Shown in pieces: positions 14,501 through 25,904 of a stretch of DNA of 64,000 nt (position 1 is the stretch's first letter; every line of letters starts with the position of its first letter). The stretch lies in contig OX352774.1 of assembly GCA_947095535.1 (NCBI GenBank), forward strand, positions 110,549,996 to 110,613,995, given 5' to 3'. Source of the DNA: Poecilobothrus nobilitatus (Eukaryota; Arthropoda; Insecta; Diptera; Dolichopodidae). The notes beneath the pieces are model-generated. The model did not search any database. It was not told the origin of the DNA and worked only from the letters and a program-made list of their open reading frames with translations. The translations under genes and the position numbers were made by a program.

Positions 14501-17500
14501 AATAGTAATAAAAGTAACTGTAATAATAACAATAACAATAATAATAACAGTAATATTAATAATATTGAAAATTTAACCACAACTTTAAATAATAGTAGCC
14601 TGAGTAATATTAATAGAGCAGCATTAATATCATGTAATCTTAATAATTGTGGTCATCCATGCAATAATAACAATAACAACAATAACAATAATGGAAATAT
14701 AGGTGGTGGTACTACAAATGGTGATAGTAATATTGTTATTGGTATTGTTGGAGGTGGTATTAATAATAATAATAATAATAACAATAATAATTGTTGTTGC
14801 AATAATTGTAATGAAAATAATAAAAACAGTAATAACAATAATAATAGTAATAATAATAATAGTAGCAATGGTTTAAATGAAAATGGTTGCAATCATCCAA
14901 TTCAACATCGACCATCAAGTAATTCAATTTCATCGACAATAACATGTGGATTTTGTTTACAATTAATACAGGATCGTTATATTATGAGAGTTATGGATAT
15001 GTCATATCATGAAAATTGTTTAAAATGTTCAATATGTTCAATGCATTTAGTACATTCTTGTTTTACTCGTGATGGTAAATTTTTTTGTCGATTAGATTAT
15101 GAAAGGTAATTTTTTTAAATATTCAATATATGTACCCATTACTTAAAAGTTTTTGTTTTTGATTTTTTGTTGTCAAGAGATTTTTGAATTATGCAATAGC
15201 AATGTTCTTTTTAGCACATTTCCAAAAAAAATTTGAAAAAATGTGCTTATTAGTTTCATTCTGTCAGTCGGTCCGCCCGTCTGTTTACAAAACTTCTACA
15301 CCGTTAAAGATAGAGAAAAAAAATTTAACCATGTGTAGGTCTCATAAAAAAATTAATTTTGTGGAACAACTTTTTCATGTAGCCTCATCCATTCCGTAGC
15401 TACAGCCTCTCAAACTTTGAAAAAGCCCTATTTTTAAATACGTATATCTCATGTTCTACTTAACATTTTTTCAATCTGAAAACGTCATTCGACAGGTGCT
15501 TTTTTTTTTAACTTTGTAAATTAATATCAAAATTATACAATTCTTTTAAATTTAGTATTTAAATTTACCGTTATGTGAAAACCAAATTTTGTATGATTTT
15601 TATACCCTCATAACTCCGGAACGCTTTCAAAAAGGGACTTACAATTTTGAGGGCAGATGGAACTTTTAGAATTAGTATTGGTTTGCTAAGAAATTTTTTT
15701 TGGACCACCCTCTGTTTATGAGCAAGATATAAAAATTAAAGCTCCAGTAATATATTTTTACGTGTGTTAAAGCTTTCTTTTAGTTGTATACGGTTCCAGA
15801 GTTACAGTTCCTCAAAATTCCAAAACAGCCCCATTTTCAGATGTATATATCTCAGGTTCTCCGTAATAATTTTACAATCTAAAACCGCTAGAAGACTGAA
15901 AATTTTATTATCTCCATAAAACAATATCAAAATTATGCAATATTTTGTAATATACTATTTAAATTTACCGTTGTGTGAAAACCACATTTTGCATGAAATT
16001 TTTTTTTCAAGAAAGAAAGAAAAGAAAACAAGAAAGAATTTTTAGAATTAGTATAAGTTTCTTTAAAAAAAATTTTTTGTACCACCCCCTGTTTATAAGC
16101 TATTAGGGCTGAAAAATTGAAAATTTGCTATTTTTAGGCACCTGTAACTTAAGCACCTGTACAAATTTTTTCTTTGGCAAGACATAAAAATTAAAGCTTT
16201 AGTAATGTGTTTTCACCTGTGTTAACGGTTTTTCTTAGTTATATAGGGTTTCGGACTTACAGCCCCTGAAAATTCCAGAAAAGTCCTATTTTCACATTTT
16301 AAAATTTGCACAATTCTAAACAGTCACAATTCTAAACAGTTTGTATTGTCTTTTGGAAATTTACATTCTACCTTGTTTATTATTTGTATTAATTCCAATC
16401 TTTGACTATCACTAGTCTGAGATATTTTCAATAAAATTAAATTTACTTAACATGAGCCTAATGATAATTATTTATTACAATAAGACGTTTAATGTTTTAT
16501 CAGACCTTGAACCCTTACATAATTTTTCTTATTTTTTAGCACATTTTAGCAAAAATTTTGAAAAAATGTGCCTATTAGTTTCAATCTGTCCGTCTGTCCG
16601 TCTATTTACAAAACTTCTACACCGGTAAAGATAGAGAAAAAACGAGGAAAAATACAGTTGCCTTTGCCTTACGAACCTGTTAGTATGTTCGTAGTCTGCG
16701 ACTCTGCTTATATATTATTTATTTAATTTTTCAGTATTTTAAAATAATTTGGGTGAATTTTATAATTTCTAGAATAGAACTATGTTTTGTACATACATAT
16801 ATTCAAACTACATATTATATGTTTATACATTCTTCAAAAGCAGATTCTAACCTTCCACCTGGCGATTATCAATCCAAAATTTTCAAAATATGATAAACCT
16901 AGTACTGTTTAATACTAAGCGGCAAATTTATATTAATTTATATTAAACTTACTACAAAATACCATATATATTTATGTTAATATACATATTTATTCATATA
17001 ATATATTATTATATATCGCCATATACATTGCATTATTTCATTAAAAATATTTCATTCATAGAATAATTTCTTATAAATACAACAAAATACGTATATATAC
17101 GCATATTTATATATATATATATAATATTATATATATCAATATTCTTATTATCTATATACATCATTCATCAGTGACATACATATACGATATGTAAATAAAC
17201 ATGATATATAAGTATGTATGTATACCAATATCATATAATTATATAAATATAAATTCTTCAAATAACCGTTAATTTTTATTTACTCAATTTTTTTTGTACT
17301 ACTCAACAATTTTAAATTATCGACTAAAATAAAAATTCAAAAAAAACGTTGAAGAAATTTCTTAGAAAAATTGAAAAAAAATCTAGTCACAAAATCTAGT
17401 TCTTCAATTTTAAGGTGACCCTATATTATTAAGAAAAGTTGCTAACTGAAATAATGTTGAAGCTTTAATTTTTATGTATTACTTCAAAATTTGAACAGAT

Positions 17501-20500
17501 GTTCAAGTTACAGGTGTTTTGACCCTTTAGGTTTTTTGACCCTTTAACCTTTTGACCCTTTCAGTTTTTTGACCCTTTTTAAAGCTAATAAAAGCGGTAA
17601 TCGTTTGGCGTTTTTAAATTGAAGATAAACTTTATACAACTTGTGGTATAATAATTTAAATATAGAGCGTTTTCGAACTGTGGTGGGCTGTAACTCCGTA
17701 ACGGGTAGGGCGACAGAAAAAAGTTGTTCCATAAAATTAATATTTTTATGATATCTATCACAAGTTAAAATTCCATGGCTCTATTTCAAAAAAAAAGTGG
17801 AGATCTAAAAGTTAGTTGTTCGAGAGCTTTTGTTTTGTTTGTTCGAAGTTTTATTCGGATCTTAACCAAAAAAAAATAGGGAACCTACAAATTCATGTAA
17901 GAATATTTTGTGTCAATTTCAAGACTCTACCTTTCTCAGTTTTTGACTTTTCTTGCTGACGGACGGACGGACAAAGCTTAATTGACTCAGAATTTGATTC
18001 TGATGGGATCCATGCCTTTGAAGGTATGTCTAGCTAGCTTATTTCGAGGTGTTAGAAACGGAGGAGCAATTTTAATATACCCGATCCTTATCGTAGGAGT
18101 ATAAATATTAACTATGGGTAGGTCTCGTAAAACAATTAATGTTTTAGAAGAACTTTTTCATATAGCTCAATCCATTCCGGAGCTTCAGCCCCTCCAACTT
18201 TGAAAAAGCCTTATTTTTGAATGCGTATATCTCATGTTCTGCTTAACATTTTTTCAATCTGAAAACGACTTTCAACAGGATTTTTGAATTGATTTTTGAT
18301 AGACCTTTGTAAATCAGTATCAAAATTATACAATTATTTTAAATTTAGTATTTAAATTGACCGTTATGTGAAAACCAAATTTTGTATGATTTTTCTACCT
18401 TCATAACTCCGGCACGCTTTTCGATAGGGACTTGAAATTTGTAAGAAAGATTTAAATTGAGGTAAGAATGAACTTTTGGAATTGGTATAAGTTTCCTCAG
18501 AACATTTTTTTAATCACCTTCTGTTTATGAGCTATTAGGGCTCAAGAATTGAAAATTTGTTATTTTTAAACACCTGTAACTTAGACACCTGCATACATAT
18601 TTCTTCGGTAAGATATTAAAATTAAAGCTCCAGTAATATATTTTTACGTGTGTGAAACCGTGTTTTAGTTATGTAGGATTCAAGAGTTACAGCCGCTCAA
18701 AATTGCCAAAAGCGCTATTTTCAGATATATATATATATATATCTCGGGTTCTGCGTAATAGTTTTACAATTTAAAAACGCTAGAATATCGGAAATTTTTT
18801 TATTTTTATAAAAGAATATGAGAATTATGCGGATTTACAGCCCTTTTTTACATTTTTTCTTATTATATGCAATTTTCAAATTTTGGTGCAGAATACAATT
18901 CTAAATACTAAACAGTTTGTATTGTTTTTTGGAAATGTGCGCTTTTAAAAACCGTTAGTTTACTTTTTACCTTATTTATTAACAATTTGACTGCACGAAC
19001 CAACTTTTAAGCTGAATTGAACTTTTCATTTCTGTTTTCTAGAAAACGCATAATAATTTTAAAATAAACCTAAAATAAACCTAATAAATAAACCTATAAG
19101 TAGTTAAAATATATAAAATCTTTAATCTCTAAAGAAATTTGACATATAAGAAAATAAAGTAATTAACTGTTGATTTTAGGGTATATAAACAAAATGTTCA
19201 GATCTCCTTTAAAAAAAAAAGAAAAATTTTATAATTTTCATCATTTGTTATACAAAGGAATTCAACATCAAATTATCAAATAGGAAAATTTTTACTAGAA
19301 AAGATAACAACGTTTTGTCAAAATTCAAAATCAAAAAAACTCTTATATTGCGTACTTTAAAAAAAAAAAAAGCTGAATATTTGAAGTAATTTTCTTTTGA
19401 GAAATTTTTTTTTATTTTTTGTGATTGAAAAATATTTTCATAGGTTGAGGATGTATCTTATGAATTTATAAAAGCAGATAGACTATAGATAATATATTTT
19501 CTTTTTTCTTTTTTAAAATATTTTTTTTTCCTCTTATATATAAAAATGAAAAATAAAATATTTCAGAAAATGAAGAAGGATTTCAAAAGGATCTCCTTGG
19601 TTATATTTTTGTTAAATATTTCATTTTTTTTATGTAACAATGTTTAGACGTACATATTTATTTATAAATATATATTTTATATTATATTCTTTCGTTAATA
19701 TTTAATTTTAATTTTTTTTTTCTAACGTTTATCACTGTTATCCTTTGACAGGCTCTTTATACGTAATCGTTGTCTTGGATGCGGCGATAAGATTAGTTCC
19801 GATGAATTTGTTATGAAGACACAAGAGAATGTTTTTCATTTAAAATGTTTTGCTTGTGTTGTATGCGGTATGCAATTAAAAAAAGGCGAAGAATATGTTA
19901 TTAAACAAGGACAATTATTTTGTCGTATAGACTATGAAAAGGAAGTTGAAATGATGCAAGGATATGGTAAATGAATAATATATAATATATATATATATAC
20001 ACTTCAATGTTAATTTAGTATTTAAATTTTTTCATTTATTTATTTTTTTTGAATTTTTTTTTTTTATATTGTAGATTTGAATTTTTTTTATATTGTAGAT
20101 TTCTATGGTAATGATTTATATCCACCAAAAATGGATGGAAGAAGAGGTCCAAAACGACCTCGAACAATATTAAATACACAACAAAGAAGAGCATTTAAAG
20201 CATCATTTGAAATATCACCGAAACCGTGCCGTAAAGTTAGAGAAAATCTAGCCAAAGATACTGGATTAAGTTTAAGAATAGTACAGGTAAAGATAAAATA
20301 TTGATAATTAACAATATTCTATTGATTAAAAGTCTACTAACACCATTTACAGTCATTTTGATTGTTCTAATAATAATTCTAATTATTACGCAATAAAATA
20401 AAAGGAAAGTATCACAAGAGGAGATAAGAGATGTCCAGAAAAAAACTCAAGAGAATAGAGTCTAATTTCTTATTCTTTCCTGTGTTACATTCCAACCATT

Positions 20501-22220
20501 ATTTTGAACGCACTTTTTAGATAATTAAATTAAAAAATATAATTTAGTATACGATTTGATTACAATTTTCTCAGGTTTGGTTCCAAAACCAACGTGCCAA
20601 AGTTAAAAAAATTCAAAAGAAAGCAAAAACGGAAAATCATAATAAGGGTAATAGTGAAACAGATTCACAAGAATCAGATAGTAGTTTAGCAAAAATCAAA
20701 GATGAGGCACAAAGTGATGATGAATCTATGGAATCACATTTTTCATGCAGTGAAAAAACTCGTATTATTAAAGAAGAATTACAAAATGAAAATGTGCCAT
20801 TTAATTGTGTCGATACAAACAAAGGTAGCAAAAAAATATAAAATAAAAGCTGTAATAAATAAATTTCATGTATTATGTACTAGGTGCTTTGATAAGTCAT
20901 ACATTTATATTAGAAATTAATTTTTGACGACGAAATCAATCTACTACACCATCTCCGATAAGATTCTTACTTATAAAATGAAATTAACAAAGGTTGTATC
21001 AGAACAAAATATATTGAATGTAGTGGTAGGTCTCCAAAGGTGATTAATCTAGAGATTATTAACACTATCGAACTAAATGCTAAAAAGTAATCATGTAAAA
21101 ATGTAAACATGTTTCCAATATTATACTCAAAACTTAAAGACTTGATTTTGTAATGGATGCTCACAACAATTTATTGATCAAAAGCCACGACACGAAATAA
21201 TCATTCAGATTTCAAAAAATTCACAAAAAAATTTTTTTTTATTGCTTTATAATATATGATACTTCCATATACCATAGATTAAGATAGTGAGCAGAGTTAA
21301 CTAAGAAATCAAAAAAATGAACAGAAGTTTGTTTCAGTATACCAAAACACAAGTGTTGGCTGAGAAAGTTTTGGTAACAATTTCTTGGACTTAAACCGTT
21401 TAAGTATTATAACTAATTGATAGAAGGAAAAATCATCATATATGAACATTATAATATATATTGATTGCATAAAAAAAATATTTGCGTTTAATAAGATAAA
21501 CTATAAAAAAAACATTACTTTTTACCATGGCAGTCCATTAGAGATAATTTATCAGCAATTGCAATAGTAAAATTGGCTGAGCAATCACGAAAAGTACTTT
21601 AACATCTATCATATCTACTATTTATAAAAAGAATATTGAGTAGAGGACGATTCTATTCAAAAGATAAAGTTAATCGCTAGAACTAATGAAGATTTGGTTG
21701 AGTAAATTCTATTCTGCTGATGTTATTAAAAAAAATTTTGGTTAGAGCTTATTAAATATTTAAAATACGGTTTCTTTCAGAGTTAAAACAAAAATTTATC
21801 AAATTACCTAGTACATATATTAAAAAACATTTAAAAATTTTTTTTTTTTAAATATTTTAATAAAAAATTTAAAATTAATTTTTTTTTTCTTTTTCCTACT
21901 ATTTTTTTTCTTTTTTCAACATTTCAGAAAACTGCAATAAAAACAATGAGCCCATCCTTAATACAATTTTAGGTTTATGCAACTATGCAACTTTTCAGCA
22001 ATTAATGTCAACACCATTCGCTCAATCACAACCAATGTTAAATCCAATTGACCGATTGTATAGTATGCAAAATTCATATTTTCGTCCAGATGATTTTGAA
22101 TTCTCAAATACAGGTAATAATGGTAGTAGCGGCGGTGGTGTCGGAATTAATATTAATGGTGGTGGTGGTGGTAGTAATGGCAATGGAATTGGTGTTATAA
22201 AAGAATTAAATGACAATTAA
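5478..22220 (+). CDS. Lmx1a: LIM-homeodomain transcription factor, LMX1 class (six coding exons)
   Basis: Coding exons are 5478-5514, 14211-15105, 19752-19966, 20099-20286, 20575-20824 and 21928-22220. All have GT-AG borders and matching phases, and join to 1878 nt (625 residues). LIM1 is at about 258-311, with zinc ligands C258, C261, H279, C282, C285, C288, C305 and D308. LIM2 is at about 318-371 (C318, C321, H340, C343, C346, C349, C368, D371). The homeodomain is at about 400-459 and contains [18 protein letters not shown] and VWFQNQRAK. The C-terminal [14 protein letters not shown] (567-580) is a hallmark shared with vertebrate LMX1A/B. The N-terminal 240 residues are Gln-, His- and Asn-rich and probably disordered, and the C-terminus is Gly-rich. 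LMX1 proteins are nuclear DNA-binding factors whose LIM domains recruit cofactors such as LDB/Chip. Flies have two LMX1-like genes (CG32105 and CG4328 in Drosophila), and I cannot say which one this is. Confidence 0.93.
6548..6596. repeat. Perfect 20-bp inverted repeat
   Basis: The arms ATTTGTATACTTATATGTAT (6548-6567) and its exact reverse complement (6577-6596) are separated by 9 bases. This would form a perfect hairpin. It lies in LMX1 intron 1. Confidence 0.9.
7331..7476. repeat. Foldback element with perfect 33-bp arms
   Basis: The arm 7331-7363 is exactly the reverse complement of 7444-7476. Between and beside the arms the word TTTACTTTAAGTGAA and close variants recur several times (about 7318, 7361, 7380 and 7409). 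This fits a small foldback or MITE-like element with internal repeats. No target-site duplication was clear. Confidence 0.85.
9028..9605 (+). mobile_element. Family F1 repeat, internally deleted copy
   Basis: The left end TTTTTAGCACATTTTCAAAA matches the hairpin end of the other F1 copies. It is followed by the GTCCGTCTGTTTACAAAA module, and the right part matches the F1 'TTTGCGCCTTT...' end. It has diverged and lacks much of the middle. It lies in LMX1 intron 1. Confidence 0.7.
9745..9996. mobile_element. MITE-like foldback element with about 88-bp arms
   Basis: Left arm 9745-9832 (starting GTGCCTTATCGCGTAG) pairs with right arm 9910-9996 (ending GCGGTAAGGCAC), with most positions matching. 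Each arm contains a small palindrome of the TTTCG..TAA..CGAAA type. The core of about 77 bases is AT-rich and noncoding. Weaker matches continue outside the arms (CCTGTATT...). Short words such as AAATGAAATACAGTCAAATG recur at 10006-10045 and 10225-10330, in opposite orientations, so a larger nested element may span about 9690-10340. Confidence 0.75.
12453..12683. other. Less AT-rich patch with overlapping open frames, unknown
   Basis: The GC content here is clearly above the surrounding intron. The + strand frame (76 codons) contains a Gly-rich hydrophobic stretch, [19 protein letters not shown], that could be a membrane segment. The - strand frame (12634-12410) is Pro-rich. Neither resembles a family I know. 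It could be an unannotated exon, a conserved regulatory element, or the remains of a transposon. Confidence 0.3.
13455..13640 (-). mobile_element. Family F1 repeat fragment
   Basis: The words GGCTGTAGTTCTATAATGG, GTTGCTGCACAACATTAAT, ACGGACGAACGGACGAACAG and AGTGAAACTTATATG match, in order and in the same orientation, the right end of the full copy at 42045-43364. It is diverged and in LMX1 intron 1. Confidence 0.65.
14211..15105 (+). CDS. Lmx1a: LMX1 coding exon 2: disordered N-terminus and LIM1
   Basis: The acceptor is a T-rich tract ending in AG at 14209-14210. The exon opens with a Gln run, then Ser/Thr-rich and His-rich stretches, then several Asn runs (mixed AAT/AAC codons) interrupted by Cys and Gly. 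It ends in LIM1, from CGFC to CRLDYE. The frame is open upstream of the first Met-like codon (a TTG at 14216), so this is an internal exon and not a start. The donor is GAAAG|GTAATT, phase 2, joining to exon 3 to complete an Arg codon. Confidence 0.92.
15208..16385 (+). mobile_element. Family F1 repeat, near full length
   Basis: It begins TTTTTAGCACATTTCC and ends in the CATTCTACCTTGTTTA module, so both ends match the copy at 42045-43364 in opposite orientation. It carries the CCGCCCGTCTGTTTACAAAA segment, two copies of the AACTCCGGAACG-like and ACCGTTATGTGAAAACC-like modules, and no long open frame. It is noncoding and so probably a non-autonomous element. Confidence 0.8.
16536..16640 (+). 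mobile_element. Family F1 left-end fragment
   Basis: About 105 bases match the F1 left end: TAGCACATTTTAGCAAAAAT, AATGTGCCTATTAGTTTCA, three CCGTCTGT-type repeats, and AAACTTCTACACCGGTAAAG. The copy stops there. Confidence 0.75.
17400..18105. mobile_element. F1-like reversed piece joined to a DINE-1-like tail
   Basis: The left part (ACTGTGGTGGGCTGTAACTC, AAAAGTTGTTCCATAAAATT) matches reversed F1. The right part (about 17950-18105) carries CTGACGGACGGACGGACAAA, ATTGACTCAGAATTTGATTC and AATATACCCGATCC...GGAGTATAAA, which is the tail layout of DINE-1/INE-1 elements. The two are probably nested or recombined. Confidence 0.55.
17515..17580. repeat. Minisatellite, TTTTTGACCCTTT unit, about four copies
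   Basis: The word GACCCTTT appears four times at spacings of roughly 15 to 20 bases, separated by AGGTTTTTT, AACCTTTT and CAGTTTTTT. It lies inside an F1-like fragment, in the same place where other copies read ACAGGTGT. Confidence 0.85.
18107..18975 (+). mobile_element. Family F1 repeat lacking the left end
   Basis: It starts inside the family at CTATGGGTAGGTCTCGTAAA and runs to the TTACTTTTTACCTTATTTAT end. It repeats the modules of the copy at 15208 but lacks the hairpin left end, which suggests truncation by the neighbouring insertion. Confidence 0.7.
19752..19966 (+). CDS. Lmx1a: LMX1 coding exon 3: LIM2
   Basis: The acceptor is TTTGACAG. The first base completes the Arg split from exon 2, followed by [15 protein letters not shown]. 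All eight zinc ligands of LIM2 are present, ending in CRIDYEKE. The donor is GGATATG|GTAAAT, phase 1. Confidence 0.94.
20099..20286 (+). CDS. Lmx1a: LMX1 coding exon 4: linker and homeodomain helices 1-2
   Basis: The acceptor used here is TATTGTAG at 20091-20098, which gives [10 protein letters not shown] directly after LIM2. The homeodomain starts near residue 400 and the exon ends in LRIVQ, just before helix 3 residue 47, with a phase-0 donor CAG|GTAAAG. A second, identical acceptor lies 24 bases upstream (AG at 20073-20074); using it would keep the frame and add eight residues. Confidence 0.94.
20575..20824 (+). CDS. Lmx1a: LMX1 coding exon 5: homeodomain recognition helix and acidic/Ser-rich linker
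   Basis: The exon opens with [18 protein letters not shown], the recognition part of helix 3, then a Ser/Asp/Glu-rich stretch ([11 protein letters not shown]) with no known fold. The acceptor is TTTTCTCAG; the donor is ACAAACAAAG|GTAGCA, phase 1. The intron between homeodomain residues 46 and 47 is at a position often found in LIM-homeobox genes. Confidence 0.93.
20825..21927. other. LMX1 intron 5 (1.1 kb)
   Basis: This is ordinary AT-rich intron sequence between the homeodomain and C-terminal exons. A short open frame continues a few codons past the donor and then stops. I recognise no gene or repeat in it. Confidence 0.6.
21928..22220 (+). CDS. Lmx1a: LMX1 coding exon 6: conserved C-terminus
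   Basis: The acceptor is ACATTTCAG. The exon encodes a hydrophobic patch ([17 protein letters not shown]), the LMX1 signature [14 protein letters not shown], then a Gly/Asn-rich tail and TAA at 22218-22220. The Gly tail uses repeated GGT codons and is probably an expansion. Confidence 0.93.
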
Positions 22221-22233
22221 TAAAATAAAAATA

Positions 22234-22239
22234 AATAAA
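22234..22239 (+). promoter_or_regulatory. Candidate poly(A) signal of LMX1
   Basis: An AATAAA lies 14 bases after the stop codon. In DNA this AT-rich the hexamer occurs often by chance, so it is only a candidate; vertebrate and fly LMX1 genes usually have longer 3' UTRs. Confidence 0.25.
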
Positions 22240-25200
22240 ACATTATTGGTTTTTTGTTATTATAAATTTAAAAAAAAAAAAAGAAAAAAAATAAGAATAA
22301 TTAATAATAATTAATAAATTATATTAAAAATAGACATATTAATTAAATTATTATTAAATATTAATATTGTAATAATTATATATGTAATTTTTATTCATAT
22401 TTATAATTTTTATGTTCGTTATTATTTTAATTATTTTATAAAACAAAATACACACAAAAGACAAAGTGTCTCATTAGAAAAAAAAAATTAAAATTAGAAA
22501 TATATAGTGATTATTTAAATCTAAAAAAAAAAATAATTAAATTTTAATTTTACAACTTATATAATCAATTTCGTCCATTTCAAATAATTAAAGCTAGCTT
22601 CCAAAACAAGCGGTTCCACTTATACATAAAGGACAATCTGTGAATGGTAGTAAAGTAATAAAGTTATAAAGAAAGTCAAAGGAAAATAAAAGTATTCAAA
22701 GTATAGGTACAGTTTCCCAGTAATCGTCAAAATAACGAAAAGAAAATGTTTTAGGTAATGTTTCTCTTAAAAATATCGACTCTAAAAGACGTAACTTAGA
22801 ATATGGGGTAACTAATTTAACCAAATAGAAAGAAAATGAGAGCTATCGATGCAGTTAACGAATACATATCATAATACCAGTCAAGAATAATAACAAAAAT
22901 ACTTTGCAATAAAACAAAGACTTGTCCCAAAGTGGATAGAAGCGGGTAGAAGAACTTTTTTTTATTGTAAAAAACAAAAGCGTGACTAGTTTTCCTACTT
23001 GCTACTTTTGAACGTAGGTGTTATAGGCAATTTTGAAACCTAGAGAAATATTATAGATTCAATTTCCATTCCATTTTCTAGAGAATGATTCTCTATTAAA
23101 AAATTTTATAAAGTTACTATATGTAATTTCATGTCAATATTCTTTTAAATAAAAAATCACAATATGGTAAATGCGACTTATAAAAAAAAATTACTGTTAA
23201 GCTAAATTTTGTTACCCTATTTATCCCTTAAAGGCACATAGCATAGTCTCCTTAAAGGAACATCCTCAAAGACTTTATTTATTCAAATTTAAGTTCAGTT
23301 CCCATTCTTCTATATTTTAACTTAATTCATCTTAAATTATTAATTACTTTTAAATTACTGTTGTCGACTTTTTACTATTTTCCAAGATTTTATAAGAATT
23401 CGATTGACCAGCCGCTCATGAAGTTAACGCTCTCTAACCATCAAATTCTCTAACCGTCAAATCCGAATCCTGTGTATTTTTAGTATTTCACAGTTAAAAA
23501 ACATACCTTGTACAGTGTTTTATACGCTTGTTATACAATTACAAATTTTATTTGACGCAGTTAAATTATAAGTTTCATGATAGAATTATAAAAGTGGAGA
23601 TATTGGGAGATCGAAATACACAAAAAATATAAGAGAACGGTTTATTTTAAAAGCCACTCTTTACTGGTTTATAAAGAATTTTAGTGGTATGACATAGTTC
23701 TAAGTTATTATAAAAAACTTGAATTACAAAGCACTAATAGCAAAAAAATAACTAAACGGAAAATCTTAATAATATCATTTAATAACTATAAAATTTTCTT
23801 TACATAACAAAATCATTTATTATTTAAATAACTTTATCGAAAACATTTTAAAATTTCTTAGTTCTAAACAAATCATTTTGACAACCTTTTCAACTTTTTA
23901 TTTATCTAATTCCAAAAGTAAAATTTCCTTTAGTAGAAAACACTTATAAAAAACACTTGTGACAAAACTTTAACAGGGGTAACTAACAAAAAAAAAGAAA
24001 ACATTTGAACACCTATTTTATTATTCCTTTTTTACTTGTTTTGTTGCACAACAAGTACACAAATTTCTTTATATATACTTACAGCTGTAAACCGTAACAA
24101 TGATATGTTCTAAAATGTTTATCACCATATTTATGTTGATTCGTCACAACCATTTGACAAAAAATTCCAAAAAAAAAAAACAACAAAAAAAAAAAGAAAA
24201 GCATAAAATACAAAAATTAGTCGCAGACGCTAAAATAAAATGAGCATAAAATTCCAATTTCGTAACGCTTTTAAAGTTCTTGTCTATATTTTCTTGTTTT
24301 TCTTATTTTCTTTGTTAAATATATTAATACTCAGTCCTTGTCATTCTTCTTAAATACATTGAAATTTTTGATGGGGGTGCAAACGAACAAAATATGTTCA
24401 GATCATTAAAAATACCAAACATAAGAAAAGAAAGTGAAATAAAAAAAAAAATTTCAATGCAACGAAAAAATGTAAAAATGTTACATTAAATGAAAAACGA
24501 AATAACTGTAAAAAAAAAAGAGAAAACATTTTTTTAATACATAAATTGAAAACTATACTTTTATATATAACTTTTTAGATCCTTTCAGAAATATTTATTG
24601 TCTTGAGCTATACTATATTGTTCAATATTTTCTTTTCCTTAAAGGATTCATTTAATTATTGATGATGAAATTATCCCCCGATGCTTAAACAAGCATTCTA
24701 TCGATTCTTCCAGATTCACTTGACCATATCAGTGAAGCATAATAATTAACAATATCAGAATTATTGACGACCTTATGTTTCAAATTTGAAATTTACATCT
24801 TAGACTAAATACTCACTTCTTAAGCTAAAGATCCTGCTAAGTGGTTATAAGCTTCCACAAAACTCCTGCTCCAAATTCTACGGCATTATATTTTTCTGAT
24901 ATATGATTTGCCATTTTATTTTATTTATTTATACCAACTGCACTGTGTAATCTTTCTATTCTACTTCTTTCACACTATATGTTCGACTACATATTGCTCG
25001 TTGTGCTTCATTACTTACATCTTTTCTAAGTAGATAAGTTATCAATTTCATTTGTTTCTTAGGATTAGTACGATTTATATTGTGTTTTGATAGAATGGAG
25101 TATAATAGGTAAAAATGAGTAACACAAAAGGTTTCAATACAATTCAGATATTATACATAAAATCTGAAGCGTTTGTTCATGAAAATGTACATTTTTCTGT

Positions 25201-25904
25201 TATTTTTTTCAAAATTTATTTTTAGTTTTAACACACTTTCGGGCATCTAGAATTTTGTTTCCCACACTCAGTTATGGTGACTTAAATATTCATTTAATTC
25301 TATAACAATAACTTTATCTTATATAAATTTAATAATATTATAACATGTATGTTTATTTTATATAATTTTTTTAACTTAGAAAGATTCAATTTTCACAAAA
25401 TATTTAAGTAAGATGTTTCGTCCAATTTAACGTCTAAACGGCTTAAAACCTCCTTAATAAATAATATATAACAAAAATGTTTTTGAATGTACCATCCAAT
25501 AATTTCAATGCTTTATCTTAAACCGACTATTTGTCATTTTTCGTTGAATGTGCTAAATCCAAAGAATACAACAACAGTTTAATTTTAACGAGGACAGTAT
25601 CTATTTCGCTTTTTCATTATTATGAGTGTTCATATAATTAAAGATTGTCATTTGATTCTTTACTTATGTGCAAGATTTATTTTAGGAATAATTCAGTAGT
25701 TTTTTAAGTAAGGCCTTCTTTCTTTGACAATTTTTACTTAAATTCAATATTCCGCAAAACTATTTTTAACTTTTAATAATCTTTACAATATTATAAACTT
25801 TAATAAGATATGATAAAAAATGAAAAAGCAAAATATTTAAATACATAAGCTTACAGACAAAAACAAGTGATTAAATAAAATTATACTAAAATATCTTTAA
25901 AAAC
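22240..25904. other. Intergenic DNA after LMX1, nothing recognised
   Basis: The first part may be LMX1 3' UTR. The rest is AT-rich DNA with poly(A)/poly(T) runs. No open frame or repeat family was recognised. Confidence 0.5.

Larger units (their letters stand above)
15106..19751. other. LMX1 intron 2 (4.6 kb), mostly F1 repeats
   Basis: The intron between the LIM1 and LIM2 exons is largely filled by copies and pieces of family F1, plus a DINE-like tail and a minisatellite. The part from about 16650 to 17400 is TA-rich and without features. No gene is seen. Confidence 0.7.

Noticed and set aside
14280..14945. Antisense open frames over LMX1 exon 2 (Leu-, Tyr- or Asp/Val-rich)
   Set aside because: They are complements of the Asn/His runs and have no independent support.
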